Part shown: in pieces, positions 36,729-47,486 of the stretch
How the letters are laid out: every line of letters starts with the position of its first letter
Numbering within the stretch: the stretch's first letter is position 1
Source of the DNA: Vicia villosa
Lineage: Eukaryota; Streptophyta; Magnoliopsida; Fabales; Fabaceae
DNA: 64,000 nt
Assembly: GCF_029867415.1 (NCBI RefSeq)
Contig: NC_081184.1
Location: 77,970,364-78,034,363 of the forward strand
Reading direction: 5' to 3'
Program-made: the position numbers and the translations under genes
The notes under the pieces: generated by a model
What the model was told of the DNA's origin: nothing
The model's input: the letters and a program-made list of their open reading frames with translations, nothing else
The model's database searches: none

Positions 36729-38672
36729 CTACATTGTTTCAATCTTAACCTCATGCATAAATGGCTTATATCTCTTTAAATATTTCCCATTTACTTTTAG
36801 GCTCCTTCGATCCTTTGCTAGTTCTTCTATCTGATTCGCATTATTTGAAAATTCTTTCAAAATTCGAAAAGGTCCTTCTCAATGTTGAGAACATTTCCCG
36901 AAAGCCTTATTCTTTTTATCCATAGGTAATATCACTTTCCAAACTAAATCATTTGAAATAAAAGTTTTACCTTTGACCTTTTTGTTATATGCTCTTGCTA
37001 CTCTCTCCTTCTGCCTCCTTAAGACTTCTAACACGCAATCTTTCTTCGTCTAACTCTGTCAAATCATTCATCATCATCTCCCAATATAAGTTGTATGGGA
37101 GTTCTCCTTGCTTATGAATCCGTACTGATTGTAAGTAGATTTTGACAGGTAAGACTGCGTCATGTCCAAATGTTAACTAGAAAGGCGTGCTATTTGTTGC
37201 TTCTTTAGGAGAAGTTCAACAAGCCCAAAGCACTTGATCTAGCGTCTTGTGCCAGTTTTTTGGATTTGTTCCTACGTACTTCTTTATCAACCCAATGATT
37301 ACTTTGTTTGCTGCCTCGACTTGTCCATTTGCTTTAGCACAGTAAGGTGTGGATGTTAACAACTTGAATCCCATTTCTTTTGAGTATTCTTGCATCTTTC
37401 GACCAGTGAATATTGATCCTTGATTGATTGTTATAGTTTCTAGGATTCCAAACCTGTAAAATATTTGTCTTTGAATGAAATCTATGACTATTTCCTGATC
37501 TACATTTACCAATGGCACTGCTTCGATCCATTTTGTAAAATAGTCAATCCCAACAAGGATGTACTTTTGACCTTTAGATGAATTAGGTCGAATTTCACCA
37601 ATTAAATCTAAAGCCTAACCCCTGAATGGCCAAGCCTTGATAATTGCATGAAGATCAATTGCAGTAGCATGTTGGCTTCCTGCATGTATTTGACATTCTT
37701 GTCAACCTTTAGCGAACTCTATACAATCCTTTAGCATGGTAGACCAATAAATCCCATATCTGAAAAGCAACCATTTCATTTTATGGTCTGCTTGATGTGC
37801 CCCACACGTTCCACTATGAACGCTAGATAATGTCAAGTATGCTTCATTTTCACCCAAACATTTTAATAAAATGCCTTCAGAAGTTTTCTTGAATAGTTCG
37901 TTTCCCATCAAAACATATGACAAGGCTCTATACTTGGTTTTCCTGTCTGTGTTCACCGAAGGATCTTTAAGATACTCTATAATTGGAGTTCTACAATCTA
38001 TGTTGTTTAAAGCATCAATAGCCAACACTTCGAATTCTTCTTCGTTAGCGTAACCTAAACGAATTCCTCTTACTTCAACCAATTCCTCTAGCTTCTCCTT
38101 CGAGATTTTATATCCTGAAACTATTTGTTCTAAATCATTAGCCTCTTGATTTTTAATTCTAGGGACATGCTTTATGTCTACATACTCAAATTTTTTAAGC
38201 AACCTGTTGGCAATAACGAAATACATGATCAGGTTCTCTTTGATGCACTTATATTCCTTCGTTAGTTGCTTGATTACCAATTCATAGTCACTTTTAATTT
38301 CGACCCGAGTTTCCCCCAATTCCAATAGGGCTTCAAGTCTTGTAATTAAGGCTTCATACTCCGCCTCGTTATTAGAGCATGAGGGTCCTTCGATTCTATG
38401 CTTGAGTTTTGTTGGAATTCCATTTGGAGAAATTAGTAGAGTCCCAACTCCACTACCATCTTTATGGGTGGAACCGTCGAAGAACAATCTCCAAGGTTTC
38501 AACTCAACTAGGAGTTACAGAGTTTTGACCACTGCGTGGTCCACTATAAAATCTGAGACAACTTGCCCCTTCATAGCTTTCAAAGGCATAAAGGCCAAAT
38601 AGTACTTAGTTAGGGCTAGAGCCCACTTTCCAATTCGACTATGCATTATTGGCTTTGATAACATGTACTTAA
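36729..38672 (-). pseudogene. Tat-lineage pol: RNase H end, second RNase H, integrase; broken
   Basis: Minus-strand order: the end of the first RNase H (KPIMHSRIGKWALALTKY, KGQVVSDFIVDH), a TAG at 38515-38517, a second archaeal-type RNase H (WRLFFDGSTHKDGSGVG, SNNEAEYEALI, KSDYELV, NQEANDL), the integrase zinc region (HSGTCGAHQADHKM), a TGA at 37702, the integrase core (DYFTKWIEA; TINQGSIFTG, where the expected second Asp of the DDE triad is Asn; ANGQVEAANK with the Glu), another stop at 37216, a frame change near 37040, and the C-terminal KVNGKYLKRYKP ending at 36729. The dual RNase H places it in the Tat clade (Ogre/Tat). The gene is cut at 38672 by the Ogre 5' LTR. Confidence 0.88.
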
Positions 38673-40202
38673 TGTCATACCCTAATTTTTGACCCCCCTG
38701 AGATGACATATCTTCAGGATTTTTCATCAAGTCAAAGCAAGTACCCAGAACAGCCTGACATTCAATCGAGGGTGTTCAAAGACAAGAAAACTCAGGCAAA
38801 GGATCAATCAATAGAGGGATTAGTCTCTAACACAATCATGAGACTCAAAAGCCTCATTATTACACCTATGATTGATTAAGACACCCAGTCATCTAAGTAC
38901 AGGATTACTTAGATCAACAGACTAGGGTTTGGAGCCTATCAAGGACTAAAATCAGGGATCACCTTTGGGAAACCCTAAAAAGCCCCAGGAAACCATTCAA
39001 AGACATTAATCATATTCAAATAACTCTTATGACAAGATCCACTGGACATTACACCTCAATTCAAAGTCTACACTCATCATTGTCCTCTGGTCGACAATTA
39101 GGGTTTTTAACCTAATTCACCAAGATAGTTGACTTTTAATCAGGGCATGGATCCAAAACTCAAGACATGATTCAAGAATCTCTACTACCTCAATATAATC
39201 CATTTACATCATTCATTTGAGGATAAGATCTTGTTTCTACACAAAAGTCCAAAAATTCACTTTGTCAAGAAAAGTCAACTGTGTGGGATCATCATTGACT
39301 TTTAAGGTTTTTGGTCAAAAAATGACTTTCAAAGATCAATATCATCAATATATGGATATTAAAGTCATTTGACCAAAGAAATTCAAAGAAATTCATCAAG
39401 GAGCAAAAAGTCGGGAATTAGGGTTTTTGAAGGCATGGTAAGAACTCAAAATTTCACCTACACAACTCAAAAAACTTCCAACATGAAAGTTGTAGATCTT
39501 GCAAAATAAAACAACATCTTACAAAGGAACTTTTTTCAAAAGATCAATCATTTATGAAGTTTTGGAAATTTTGAAGTTTAGGTCATAAACACTTAGAAAT
39601 TTTTCTAAGTGTTTTAACCTAGTTTTCATCCAACTTTGGGCTCATTTTTCACAAATTTCCCAAATGATTCTGAAGAAGACATAAACTAATGATTTAAAGT
39701 AGATGTTTAGGGCTTTCCAAATTGTGTTCAACCTTCTCCAAATTCAATTTGAGCTAGGAGTTATGCTTGTTCAAAGTTGGCCTCATGAAGTAAAATTATA
39801 GGTCATGTGCAAATTGGAACTTTGCAATTTTGTGCATTTTGCTTCACTAATGGATGCTACACGACCCATAACATGTCTGAAACAATACCATGCATTCATT
39901 TTCACCATGGCATGAAGATTGAAGAAGATTCCCAAAAGCAAGAACATGTGATTATGTAATCATTACTTTTGAGAATTTATGATAAGCAATGATTCACCAA
40001 TTGGAATCTTCTCCTAAGCCAATAGAAACTTGCTACATATCAGAAATGTTCCCTAAGATCCTGCAAGATCAATGGTTGGGAGAGCTGGCTCGAAAATGCA
40101 TCATTGCATTTTGGAGATTCTTTGAATTTCTTCATGGCTAAGAAACCAAACTCACTACACTAAGCAAGCTCACCACAACCCATTAATCTGCATCCATTTG
40201 CC

Positions 40203-40210
40203 TATAAATA
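40203..40210 (+). promoter_or_regulatory. TATA box of the Ogre LTR
   Basis: TATAAATA in TGCCTATAAATACAGAGGC, about 1.5 kb into the LTR. This predicts transcription from about 40235 and hence an R/U5 of roughly 4.7 kb. The assignment rests on the motif alone. Confidence 0.6.
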
Positions 40211-41152
40211 CAGAGGCATTCCTCATTCAAAAACACACCAAAGCAACCCTATTCCTTGCTTTCTCTTTCTCTTCTCATGTTCATTGTTTTTCAAAGTTCT
40301 TTGGCAAGAAGAATCGATTTCTTCAAACCAGAGCTCATCTTTGAGAAGTGAACATTCTAACATCTCAAGGGAGGTCATTTGAGGTGATCCAAGCACCTGG
40401 ATCACTTCTGTAAGTGGAGGAACACCATTGTTGCTCTCACTTTGGAGCATTTGCAGTTGGAGGTCCATGGAGTAATTCAGGAGGTTCCGAGCCAAGCCAA
40501 TCATCCAGGCACACTCCTCAGGTCATAGTGAAGCTAACCAGATGGCTGCAGCTCATCTGTAACTCCAAATTCAACAACCTCCATGTTCACTTGAAGCTGA
40601 AATCGAGGGAGGTCCATAGAGCAATTCAGGAGGATTCAAGCTCCAATAAGCATCCAGTTAGCATCATTGAGTCCCAGGGAAGCTATTGAGATCATTCATT
40701 CAAGCCCAGGTGCTCTCTATCATCCTCACGACCTCCATTTTCAGAGGTAAGTTTCTGAACCTCACCTCTCTAATTTAAGCACTCTTTGTGAAATAGCTCG
40801 ATTCTATCTTGTTCAGCATCATCAGAGGATTGAAAACCCTCTATCACCATTCATTTATCTTTCAGTATAGTAATTTAATTTGATTTTGAAATTCTAGGGT
40901 TCTTCACGATTTCTGGTAAATTAGTTAGATATAGTTGATATAAATTTATGATAGTTACATATTTAGAATCGTGAGTGAATTTAGAGCAAGTTTGGTCTTT
41001 ACATCTTTGCAAATGGTTGAGAGATGAGCAAGTTCATAAATTTGAAATTTGAGAGCTTGAGGTTGAAGACGAAGATGGTGATGGCGCGCAATTTTCAAAC
41101 TCAGGTCTAAGTTTATTTTATTTTGATTGATACCTGTTTCATTTACGACTAA

Positions 41153-41241
41153 AACGTGATAGCCCAGTGGTAAAGAGTGTTTGTGTGTTGCGCGTGCCCA
41201 AGGTCTGGGGTTCGAATCCCCCTCGCCCCAGACCTTTTGAT
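41153..41241 (+). other. tRNA-like pol III promoter module 1
   Basis: A-box TAGCCCAGTGG (41160-41170) and B-box GGTTCGAATCC (41209-41219) both fit the tRNA consensus and are 49 bp apart. A CCTTTTG terminator-like run follows within 20 bp. The T arm can pair (GGGG with CCCC), but I see no convincing acceptor stem, so it is not a functional tRNA gene. Confidence 0.5.
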
Positions 41242-41314
41242 TTTATTTCTTTTTTCGCTTCTATGCATTTGAGTAATATATGAATTGCAATGGAACCATG
41301 CATATGACACCAAG

Positions 41315-41401
41315 CGCGCGTTGGCTCAGTGGTGTTGTTTTGGGCTGGTAATACAAAGGGCGTGGGTTCAAACCTGGTTGGTGACAAAACCTTATTTTTT
41401 A
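41315..41401 (+). other. tRNA-like pol III promoter module 2
   Basis: A-box TGGCTCAGTGG (41322-41332) and B-box GGTTCAAACC (41365-41374), with the 43-bp spacing of a real tRNA gene, followed by a T6 run near 41395. The acceptor ends do not pair well. Confidence 0.5.
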
Positions 41402-42939
41402 CCACTTTTTACCATTTAATTTCTTCACAACTTTAACCAATTATTTAACCTATCAAATTAATTTATTTTCACTTCATTTTTCACACACTTGTCATTTAAT
41501 ATATCTATTTTGTGAATAATAAAAAAAAATCATAAAAATATTATTTATTTCATATATTTTTATTAGGTTTAAAATAGTATGTTTTAAGTGTTTTTTCTTA
41601 AATACTTTAAATATATATTCACTTTGTTTTAACCTAATCATTTTGTAAATAAAGTTTATGATAAAACCCTAATTGTTTAGGTCTTAATTAAGTAAAAAAA
41701 TCTTTATTTTTATCTTAGTTAAGTTGACTTTTGTCAATTCTCAAAACGTTTTTCAATCTTCGAATAAATCAAACGATTAAGGTTTTCAAACAACAAAACC
41801 TTGTATCATTCCAAATCATTTTTCAAATTGCTTTTACACCAGTACTGTAAAGTACTGGGCCTCTAATAGAGTGTAAGTCCCAAAAACCTTCTCTTCTTAG
41901 CTTGTTTTCAAAACTGTATTTTCAAAATCTTTCTGTTTTCAAAACATTCTTCTGGTATTTGAAGGGCATTATTCCCGGGGAAACTCTTCAGATACCTATG
42001 TGACCTTTGTCCATCTTCACTTCTTCTGTTTTCAAAAACCATTAACTGTTTATTATATATACTCAACTGTTATCAACAAAACAACAAAATTACTGTTGAG
42101 GCTCTGTACATACTTCTTCAATGGCCTCCACTCCATCCAGGTTAGGCTTTACAAGCTTTCAATTTACAGTCTTTATTTAAATTACTGTCAAATATAAACT
42201 GTGCATATATATTTGTTTAGAACTACGTTTGAGTGTAAACCCTAGGACAGTTAAACTATATATATATTATAGGAATATGACCTAGGATTGAGAATGTCTT
42301 CCCGGTGAAGGCTCTTTCCTAATTAGAGATCTGTAGTTCAAACCCCCAAGATGAATTATTCCTGGTGAAACATCTTGGTAAAAACCTTAGAATCCAAATA
42401 ATAGGACACATCCACCCAAAGAGGAATTATTCCCGGTGAAACCTCTTACCCATTTGCTTAGAGCCAAAATAAGTTCAAAACTACATAGCTTTCTCTTGTG
42501 CTATAACAAGGACCCTCGATTAGCCTCCTCTTGGGCTTTGTACAAGGACCCACAGGCTTCTTAAAAGCATTTCCAGCTTCCTCTTGAGCTTGTATACAAG
42601 GACCCATCAGGTTTCTTATAAACATAGGAACAGGTCTTTAGTCACCTTTTAGCCTACCCTGGTGAGTTTCTTCCAATTTAAACCAGACTTTAAACAAGCT
42701 AAGTTTGTCTCAATTCTACATTGAGTACATTTTTGGAATGAGAGACATGGACAGTCTCTGTCACCCTTATCTTCATCAATCCTCCTTAATAGAGTCTAGG
42801 ATCCATGTTTTGGTCATCCTCAGCATTGAGTTAGCCTTTATCTTGGGCTTTAAACAAGAAGTCTCCACTAGATAATCTTTCTGCCAATCCTTTCATCCTT
42901 TAATAATTAATGGAGAGCTACCCAAATCATTCATTTCAA

Positions 42940-43440
42940 TAAAAAACCCTTGGAAAGGGTTAGCCTCCAAAGTCAAATTAAAATCAATCTGTCATTTCAA
43001 CAAAAATCCCTGGAAAGGGTTAGCTTCCACACATTCTTTCATTTCAATAAAAAACCCCTGGAAAGGGTTAGCCTCCAAAGTCAAATTAAAATCAATCTGT
43101 CATTTCAACAAAAATCCCTGGAAAGGGTTAGCTTCCACACATTCTTTCATTTCAATAAAAAATCCCTGGAAAGGGTTAGCCTCCAAAGTCAATTAAAATC
43201 AACCTCCATTCCAACAAAACCCCTGGAAAGGGTTAGCCTTCAAAGTCAATTAATAAAAATGTCAAAAAATAAAGATTCATCTCTCTTAGGAGATAATTTC
43301 CCAAAAGAGTCAAAACCCCTGGAAAGGGTCAGCCTCCAAAAAACATGATAAAGTCAGTCTTTTACCAAATAATTTCTCCAGCTGAGTCAAAATCCCTGGA
43401 AAGGGTTAGCTTCCAAAGAAAAACAGTCTTTCAATAAATA
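42940..43440 (+). repeat. tandem CCCTGGAAAGGGTTAGC repeats in the Ogre LTR
   Basis: Eight copies of the core at about 42951, 43011, 43060, 43120, 43168, 43224, 43320 and 43398. The first five alternate 60- and 49-bp spacing, giving ~109-bp dimers. The open frame across 42950-43348 is a translation of the repeat, not a gene. Confidence 0.9.
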
Positions 43441-43479
43441 AAATCTCCTCAGTAGAGTCAAAACCAACAAAAACAGTTA

Positions 43480-43990
43480 GCCTCAACCTTGGGCTTCATA
43501 CAAGGCACCCAAACAATAAAACTCCCCCTGTCAAGAGTCTGCCTCAACCTTGGGCATTGTACAAGGCAGATAATAGAGTCTCCCCAGTGAGTTCTTCATC
43601 ACTCAGTAGCCACAACCTTGGGCTTTGTGCAAGGCAGATAAACCATATTTTCATGTGTCAAAGATTCCTAACACCTAGGATCTTTTCCCCATAGAGTCAT
43701 CCATACTCAGTTTAAAAAAGAGTCCGCCACAACCTTGGGCTTTGTACAAGGCAGAAAATAATGTTTTCCTTAGCTAGAGTCAGCCACAAGGCACATAAAA
43801 TAGAGTCATTCATTCAATTATCCTCAACAGTTAGCCACAACCTTGGGCTTTGTACAAGGCACACAAATAGAGTCTCCCTAAGTAGAGTCAGCCTCAATTC
43901 TGGGCTTTGTACAGAACACAAAAATACCCTGTAATTAATCCCCAGCGGAGTCATCTCCCAGAGTCAAATAATTAATTAATCAGTCAAAAA
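43480..43990 (+). repeat. CAACCTTGGGCTTTGTACAA repeats in the Ogre LTR
   Basis: Roughly nine diverged copies of an ACCTTGGGCTTTGTACAAGGC core, spaced about 50-100 bp apart, with related words back to 42480. The core contains an inverted CCTTG/CAAGG pair and could form small hairpins. Confidence 0.8.
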
Positions 43991-44971
43991 GCCTCAAGCT
44001 TGGGCCTCATACAAGCCAGCTAAAGTCAAATCTTTTATACAGTAGATAGACATAGCTTATCTCTATAGAGAGATATTTTTATTACTCTACCACATTCAAA
44101 CAAACAAACATTTCAAATTTCAAATTTCAATCAAAGTCTCCCATTTAGGACTCTGAAAGACATGCTCTGGCACATCCCCAGACTTGTACACTTTCCCTAA
44201 TTTGGACGAGCATCTTTCTTTCATTTAAAGAGGCATCTGACTGGCATACTTGCACACACAAGTAAGGTCCCCCTCTTAAATGAAATGAATTCAATTATTC
44301 TGTCACTCTTTCAAAATGTTTGTGGTAGAATAATACAAATACCTCTCTGTAGAGATGATTTCATGTCTCTTTACTGTAAACAGAGATTTAATTCCAAGCT
44401 TCAACCTTGAGCTTCAAGCAAGGCACCAAAAACAAGTAATTTCCCTAGTTAGTTCCCCGAACTACATTAAGCTCTGACTTCCACTAGGGATATGTAGGCA
44501 TGAGGTTCACAAGGAATCTCAGCGAGCTAATAAAATACCAAAAATAGTCAGTTTGTTTGTCTGTCTGTCTTTTCAAATCAATTCAATTCCTTCTCCTAAT
44601 ACAAAGGAGAAACTTTCCCAATCATTGGCAATAAACACAAACACAATGACACAGAGAAGGTTCCTGTAGAGTACTACAGATATGTAGGGTGTTTAAACAC
44701 TTCCCTATGTATAACCGACCCCCCGGACTCCAGAATTTCTAGTCTAAGTGAAATCCCCACACTTAGCAAACTCCTAGGGTTTAGTTGAGATCTTTTTTCC
44801 CCTTTCCTACTCGTAGGACAATAAGAAAGTTCGTGTGATATCGTAGGAAGAACTGAAATAAAATTCATCCCACCACGGGCGCATTCTCCTTCCAAATTTC
44901 GCGTGAAGGGTCTAGCGTGCCGTCCTCCCAAGTGAAACGGGGAGGTAAAGAAAACGACACCACAGAAAAAA

Positions 44972-44989
44972 TGGCGACTCTGCTGGGGA
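44972..44989 (+). other. primer-binding site of Ogre
   Basis: TGGCGACTCTGCTGGGGA, identical to the PBS of the 15.8 kb element at 25049-25066. Confidence 0.88.
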
Positions 44990-45790
44990 TATAAGTGTTA
45001 AAAACCTTGGTTTTTCATCCAAACCAATGGTTGACCTGTTGCTGGTCCAGCCCCAATGAGGAATTAGGGATGCCAAATTCCCCCTCAAACAAGAGAGGTC
45101 CTGCCTAACCTCTGTGTCATATCATGTGTTTGCTGCATATTATATTTGTTTATTTTGTTTATTCTGTATCGGGAAAGGGCTTGATTCCCCCTTGTGGTGA
45201 GAAATCGTATACCCGGATTTGAGTGCAACATAAGATAGGATGGAGGATGTCTTCCCGGTGAAGGCCCTCTAATCTTGGTTTCCAAGTCTACTCTTGGGAT
45301 TTGCCTGGCTGGTTGTGATTAACTGCGCCACTGCATTCCGAGACTGATTTGTACCAGGAGGACCTAGAAACACATTAACCCCACTTAAAGCCTTTTTTAG
45401 GACGTAGAGCGGTGATTACGAAAGTAATTGTCACGCAGATACTACACTCAGAGGAAACTCTCTTATAGATACCAATCAACGTATCTTTAAGGTTGAGCAA
45501 AAACTCTGAGACCCCTAGAACCCGTTCTACAGGTACAAAAATCCTTAACCTTAGTTTACCATTGGGGCGGGGTTTGCGTTTTGACTTCATGACCACTATA
45601 CCCTTCAACGCCATGTTTGTTTAAAACTCTTGTGTGTGCATTCATGCATTCATGCATCATTCATTAAATAACAACTAAAAACAAACAAAAAAAGAGTCTT
45701 TTTCGAGTCGTTTTTCAAGGAAACTAAATAACGAACGTTTTGAACATCATAGAAAGAGAGAAACGGAGAAAGGACTTAAGGATCTATATC
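44990..45790 (+). promoter_or_regulatory. Ogre leader (5' UTR)
   Basis: 800 bp between the PBS and the ORF1 start with no supported ORF. It holds the hairpin motif GACCTGTTGCTGGTCC at 45033-45048, shared with the 15.8 kb element, and a 19-mer ATGTCTTCCCGGTGAAGGC (45247-45265) that also occurs in the LTR at 42294-42312. Confidence 0.65.
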
Positions 45791-47035
45791 ATGGATTATG
45801 GAAGAAAGAGAGCTAGGAAATACACCTTCAAGATTCCCCAGGTCGAGGAACTGGGAAAGCTCGGAAAACTGGTGGTCAACCCCCAGGCTTTCAAGGAGAA
45901 GTATGGAAAACTTCTGCCTTTGCTCAATACCAACATGATGGATGGGATCCTTCCCACCTTAGTACAGTTTTACGATCCAACGTATCACTGCTTCACTTTT
46001 CCAGATTATCAGCTCATACCTACGTTAGAGGAGTACTCTCGTCTGATTGGAATACCCGTGTACGCGCAAGATCCGTACTCCGGTTTGGAAAAGAATCCTG
46101 ACGACATTATCATTGCTGCAACTACTCCTTTGAACGTAGTCGACATCAGAACTCATATGGTGAGTAGAGGAGGAATTCAAGGATTGCCCTCCAATTTCCT
46201 GTTTGACCAAGCTCGGTACTTTGTCAGCATCCAAGATATGAGCGCTTTTGAGGAAATCTTGGCTTTGCTTATCTACGGATTGTTTTTGTTCCCTAACATT
46301 AACGATTTCGTCGACATCAACGCAATTAAGATCTTTTTAATTGGAAATCCAGTTCCAACCTTGCTCGCGGATGCTTATCACTCTGTGCATTCAAGAAACC
46401 TGCAGCGAGGAGGATTAATCACATGCTGCGTACCGTTGTTATACGAATGGTTCGTTTCGCACCTGCCAAAGTCTAGCACTTTCTGGAATATGAGGGATGG
46501 CCTTTACTGGTCACAGAAAATCATGTCTCTTACTCATACGGACATTGAGTGGTGTAGTCCTGACAACGACGAAACCAAGATCATTTTCAGTTGTGGAAGT
46601 TTTCCCAACATACCCCTTATTGGAACTAAGGGAGGAATCAGTTACAATCCAGCTTTAGCCCGTCGTCAATACGGCTATCCCATGAAAAATATTCCAAGTA
46701 ACATCCAATTGGAGGGTCTGTTCTTCAAGAACATCGACGATCATGGCAACATGCTGAAGAAGGAAATTGTCCAAGTCTGGCGTCTTGTTCACAGCAAAGG
46801 GAGAAGATTGTTAGGAAAACATCTTTGCATCTCCCTGGATCCTTACCTTCAATGGGTACGCGTCAGAGCATTCAAGCTCAAGATGCCATATCAACATCAA
46901 GAACCCATTCCCCTAAGGGAACCAATTTACCTTTTCTCCACCGATGTTGAAAAACTGCAAGAGGCATTAAACAAGGTATGCCAAGAAAGGAATGCTTGGA
47001 GGAACAAGTATCGAATTGTCAACACGAAAGGATGA
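45791..47035 (+). CDS. Ogre ORF1 protein (DUF7745-like)
   Basis: 414 codons from the ATG at 45791 (MDYGRKRARKYTFKIPQ); upstream in-frame codons offer only a TTG. ORF1 is an extra gene of Ogre elements, on the same strand as gag and before it, with unknown function. Recognisable parts are the DPTYHCFTFPDYQLIPTLEE box, GLPSNFLFDQARYFVS, SSTFWNMRDGLYWSQKIMSL and LDPYLQWVRVRAF, which resemble the DUF7745 domain that is frequent in plant retroelement proteins. The frame ends in VNTKG. A second frame (46992-47195) continues with RKDELLEVLDRQV and a charged helix (LTSENAQLKKQKKMLEREV) that looks like the true C-terminus, so a one-base slip near 47020 has probably shortened the protein. No catalytic motif seen. 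Confidence 0.75.
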   Translation: MDYGRKRARKYTFKIPQVEELGKLGKLVVNPQAFKEKYGKLLPLLNTNMMDGILPTLVQFYDPTYHCFTFPDYQLIPTLEEYSRLIGIPVYAQDPYSGLEKNPDDIIIAATTPLNVVDIRTHMVSRGGIQGLPSNFLFDQARYFVSIQDMSAFEEILALLIYGLFLFPNINDFVDINAIKIFLIGNPVPTLLADAYHSVHSRNLQRGGLITCCVPLLYEWFVSHLPKSSTFWNMRDGLYWSQKIMSLTHTDIEWCSPDNDETKIIFSCGSFPNIPLIGTKGGISYNPALARRQYGYPMKNIPSNIQLEGLFFKNIDDHGNMLKKEIVQVWRLVHSKGRRLLGKHLCISLDPYLQWVRVRAFKLKMPYQHQEPIPLREPIYLFSTDVEKLQEALNKVCQERNAWRNKYRIVNTKG

Positions 47036-47195
47036 GTTACTTGAAGTGCTTGATCGACAAGTGACACAATCATCACTTTCTCATCATATCCCTCCTGCTT
47101 CCTGGATCATCGATCAGCTCACGTCAGAGAACGCTCAGCTCAAGAAACAGAAGAAGATGTTAGAACGTGAAGTCGGCTCATCATCAAAGTTTTAG

Positions 47196-47430
47196 AGTCC
47201 TTTCTCTCAGTTTCTCTGTATTTCCCTTTTCAAAGTGTGTAAAAAACGGCATTTTCGCTTAATTAATAAAGAGTTTGATGTTTCATAACGTAATTATGGT
47301 GTTTCCTTGAAAAATAATAACTTAATTGCATATCATACATCGCTTTAGTCGTACGCACTGACACGAGAATTGTCGCGGATCTAATAGTCACTTTCCTTTC
47401 TCCAGAAAGAGAGGAGGAGAAGGAGGTGAA
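47196..47430 (+). other. spacer between Ogre ORF1 and gag
   Basis: Non-coding, with AT-rich segments and a purine-rich GAAAGAGAGGAGGAGAAGGA block at about 47406-47428. It may hold the signal for translating gag from a downstream position; nothing decisive seen. Confidence 0.5.
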
Positions 47431-47486
47431 CCAAGACTTTCAAGCTGTCTCATCCATACAACACTCGTTCAAGTCGCAAGAAAAGA

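Larger units (their letters stand above)
14640..38672 (-). mobile_element. Tat-lineage Ty3/gypsy element, split and truncated, with antisense extra ORFs
   Basis: I interpret 14640-20771 and 36622-38672 as one minus-strand element interrupted by the 15.8 kb insertion (20772-36616). The parts in element order are RNase H and integrase (38672-36729), a short spacer, two extra gene-like units on the opposite strand (20696-15649), a purine tract and a probable 3' LTR. The 5' portion (5' LTR, gag, protease, RT) is not in the window because the Ogre element begins at 38673 within the RNase H gene; it may lie beyond the Ogre 3' end. Evidence for unity is the exact CTATG duplication bracketing the insertion and the Tat-type dual RNase H. 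Antisense extra ORFs downstream of pol have been reported in Tat-lineage elements. The unity is inference, not proof. Confidence 0.6.
38673..44964 (+). repeat. 5' LTR of Ogre
   Basis: About 6.3 kb, from TGTCATACCC to ...ACGACACCACA. The right edge was chosen at the CA 7 bp before the PBS; it could shift by a few bases because the 3' LTR is not in the window. It contains a TATA box at 40203, two tRNA-like modules (41153-41400) and tandem repeats (42940-43990). Frames inside it are short and unconvincing. Confidence 0.85.

Noticed and set aside
41153..41401. Functional tRNA genes
   Set aside because: A- and B-boxes are good but acceptor stems do not pair and no proper anticodon arm was found; kept only as tRNA-like modules.
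42950..43348. 132-codon frame with repeated LERVSLQSQ/FHTFFHFNKK peptides, which could look like a repeat protein
   Set aside because: It is the tandem repeat of the Ogre LTR; it lacks a start context and any known family.
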